The translations under genes and the position numbers were made by a program. Of a stretch of DNA of 64,000 nucleotides, positions 63,281 through 64,000 are shown in pieces. Numbering within the stretch: position 1 is the first letter of the stretch; each line of letters opens with the position of its first letter. The stretch is from Acidipropionibacterium thoenii DSM 20276 (GTDB lineage: Bacteria; Actinomycetota; Actinomycetes; Propionibacteriales; Propionibacteriaceae). Under the pieces are notes generated by a model. That model saw only the letters and a list, made by a program, of their open reading frames with translations. It did not search any database and was not told where the DNA came from. The stretch spans positions 62,001 through 126,000 of the forward strand of contig NZ_AUHZ01000008.1 in assembly GCF_000423445.1 (NCBI RefSeq), read 5' to 3'.

Positions 63281-64000
63281 GGTCCTACCGGCCGGCCCAG
63301 TGGGCATGGCGCGCCTGCTGGCTGGCCGCCGGGCTGGTGGCCGTGGGGTTCCTGGTGGTCTTCTTCGCCGCCCCGGCGGTCAACCTCGTCGCCCAGGGAT
63401 TCACCGACGAGAACGGCCGCCCGACCCTGTCGGTGATGGTCCAGACCTTCGCCTCGGCGCGGACCTGGCGAATCATTCGCTTCACCATCGGGCAGGCCAC
63501 CCTGGGCACTCTGATCTGCCTGCTGCTGGGGCTGTTCGGCGCACACCTGCTGTACCGGGTGAGCTGGCCCGGCCGCACCATCGTGAGAGGACTCGTCTCG
63601 GTGCCCTTCGTGCTGCCCACGGTGGTGGTCGGCGTCGCCTTCCGGACCCTGCTGGCCGCCAACGGCCGGCTCGGTTTCCTGGGCCTGGACGGCTCCTGGC
63701 AGGCGATCACCGCGGCCCTGGTGTTCTTCAACTATTCGGTGGTGGTGCGCACCGTCGGCTCCACCTGGGCGCAACTTGATCCCCGCAGGGCAGACGCCGC
63801 GCGGGCCCTGGGGGCCGGCCCGGTGCGGGTCTGGTGCACCGTCACGCTGCCCGCCCTGGCCCCCGCGATCGCCTCGGCCGCAGCCGTCGTCTTCCTGTTC
63901 TGCGCCTCGGCCTTCGGCGTCGTGCTGGTGCTCGGCGGCACTCGGTACTCCACCCTGGAGACCGAGATCTACACCCAGACCGTGGAGTTCCTCGACCTGC
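63277..64000 (+). CDS. thiP: Thiamine ABC transporter permease (partial)
   Basis: The first 241 codons of a permease that runs off the window. Transmembrane helices at about residues 15-35, 65-90, 105-125 and later; the coupling helix DPRRADAARALGAGPVRVW contains the EAA-type motif. ThiP is normally a fused double permease of over 500 aa, so about half is missing. ATGA overlap with thiB; same riboswitch control. Confidence 0.9.
   Translation, partial: MRSYRPAQWAWRACWLAAGLVAVGFLVVFFAAPAVNLVAQGFTDENGRPTLSVMVQTFASARTWRIIRFTIGQATLGTLICLLLGLFGAHLLYRVSWPGRTIVRGLVSVPFVLPTVVVGVAFRTLLAANGRLGFLGLDGSWQAITAALVFFNYSVVVRTVGSTWAQLDPRRADAARALGAGPVRVWCTVTLPALAPAIASAAAVVFLFCASAFGVVLVLGGTRYSTLETEIYTQTVEFLDL

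Overview
The window is high-GC (roughly two thirds G+C), densely coded actinobacterial chromosome. Gene content (Lsr2, DUF3180 after folK, actinobacterial FtsH/ClpC/TilS/Hpt, GlnR-type boxes upstream of amt-glnK, many genes that look leaderless) suggests an actinomycete. Propionibacteriaceae, such as an Acidipropionibacterium-like organism, is my best guess, but that is inference. I see no prophage, insertion sequence or CRISPR array.

Layout. 1-8516: end of an unknown gene, then topA, a divergent CYTH/CHAD-like protein, tmk, holB, a DoxX-like membrane protein and ricT. 8513-12771: a secreted S33 hydrolase, an LppU-like membrane protein, a strikingly repetitive convergent intergenic region (C-rich degenerate repeats, a perfect 72-bp palindrome, a 58-bp duplication) and a DUF885 peptidase. 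12936-16528: tRNA-Thr(CGT), a zinc alcohol dehydrogenase behind a palindromic operator, a GNAT protein and an amine oxidase, then a second very long palindrome.

16724-31416 is a divergent peptide-processing region. Leftward: class IV aminotransferase (PabC-like), M19 dipeptidase, class I glutamine amidotransferase and a class C serine hydrolase. Rightward: a dipeptide ABC importer, an S66 LD-carboxypeptidase, an Lrp/AsnC regulator, two class A beta-lactamase-fold proteins and a C45 acyl hydrolase, all apparently cytoplasmic. The likely job is import and intracellular dismantling of unusual (D-amino-acid or acylated) peptides such as muropeptides.

31601-50772 is mostly housekeeping: glnK-amt (PII with Phe instead of Tyr51), a zinc-ribbon protein, a SixA-like phosphatase, a CE7 esterase, an RNA methyltransferase-like protein, ppa, dacB, tilS-hpt-ftsH, the folate genes folE-folP-folB-folK with DUF3180, a coiled-coil protein, lsr2 and clpC.

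50886-55377 looks like a defence island: a DUF3883 PD-(D/E)XK nuclease-like protein followed by a translationally coupled trio led by a MORC-like GHKL ATPase. It ends in three perfect 28-bp repeats. This is the best candidate for an undescribed system.

55438-64000: pyrimidine-dimer glycosylase, MMPL exporter, MFS exporter, SDR epimerase, rhomboid protease, a P-loop kinase, and a TPP riboswitch driving a thiamine ABC transporter that runs off the window.
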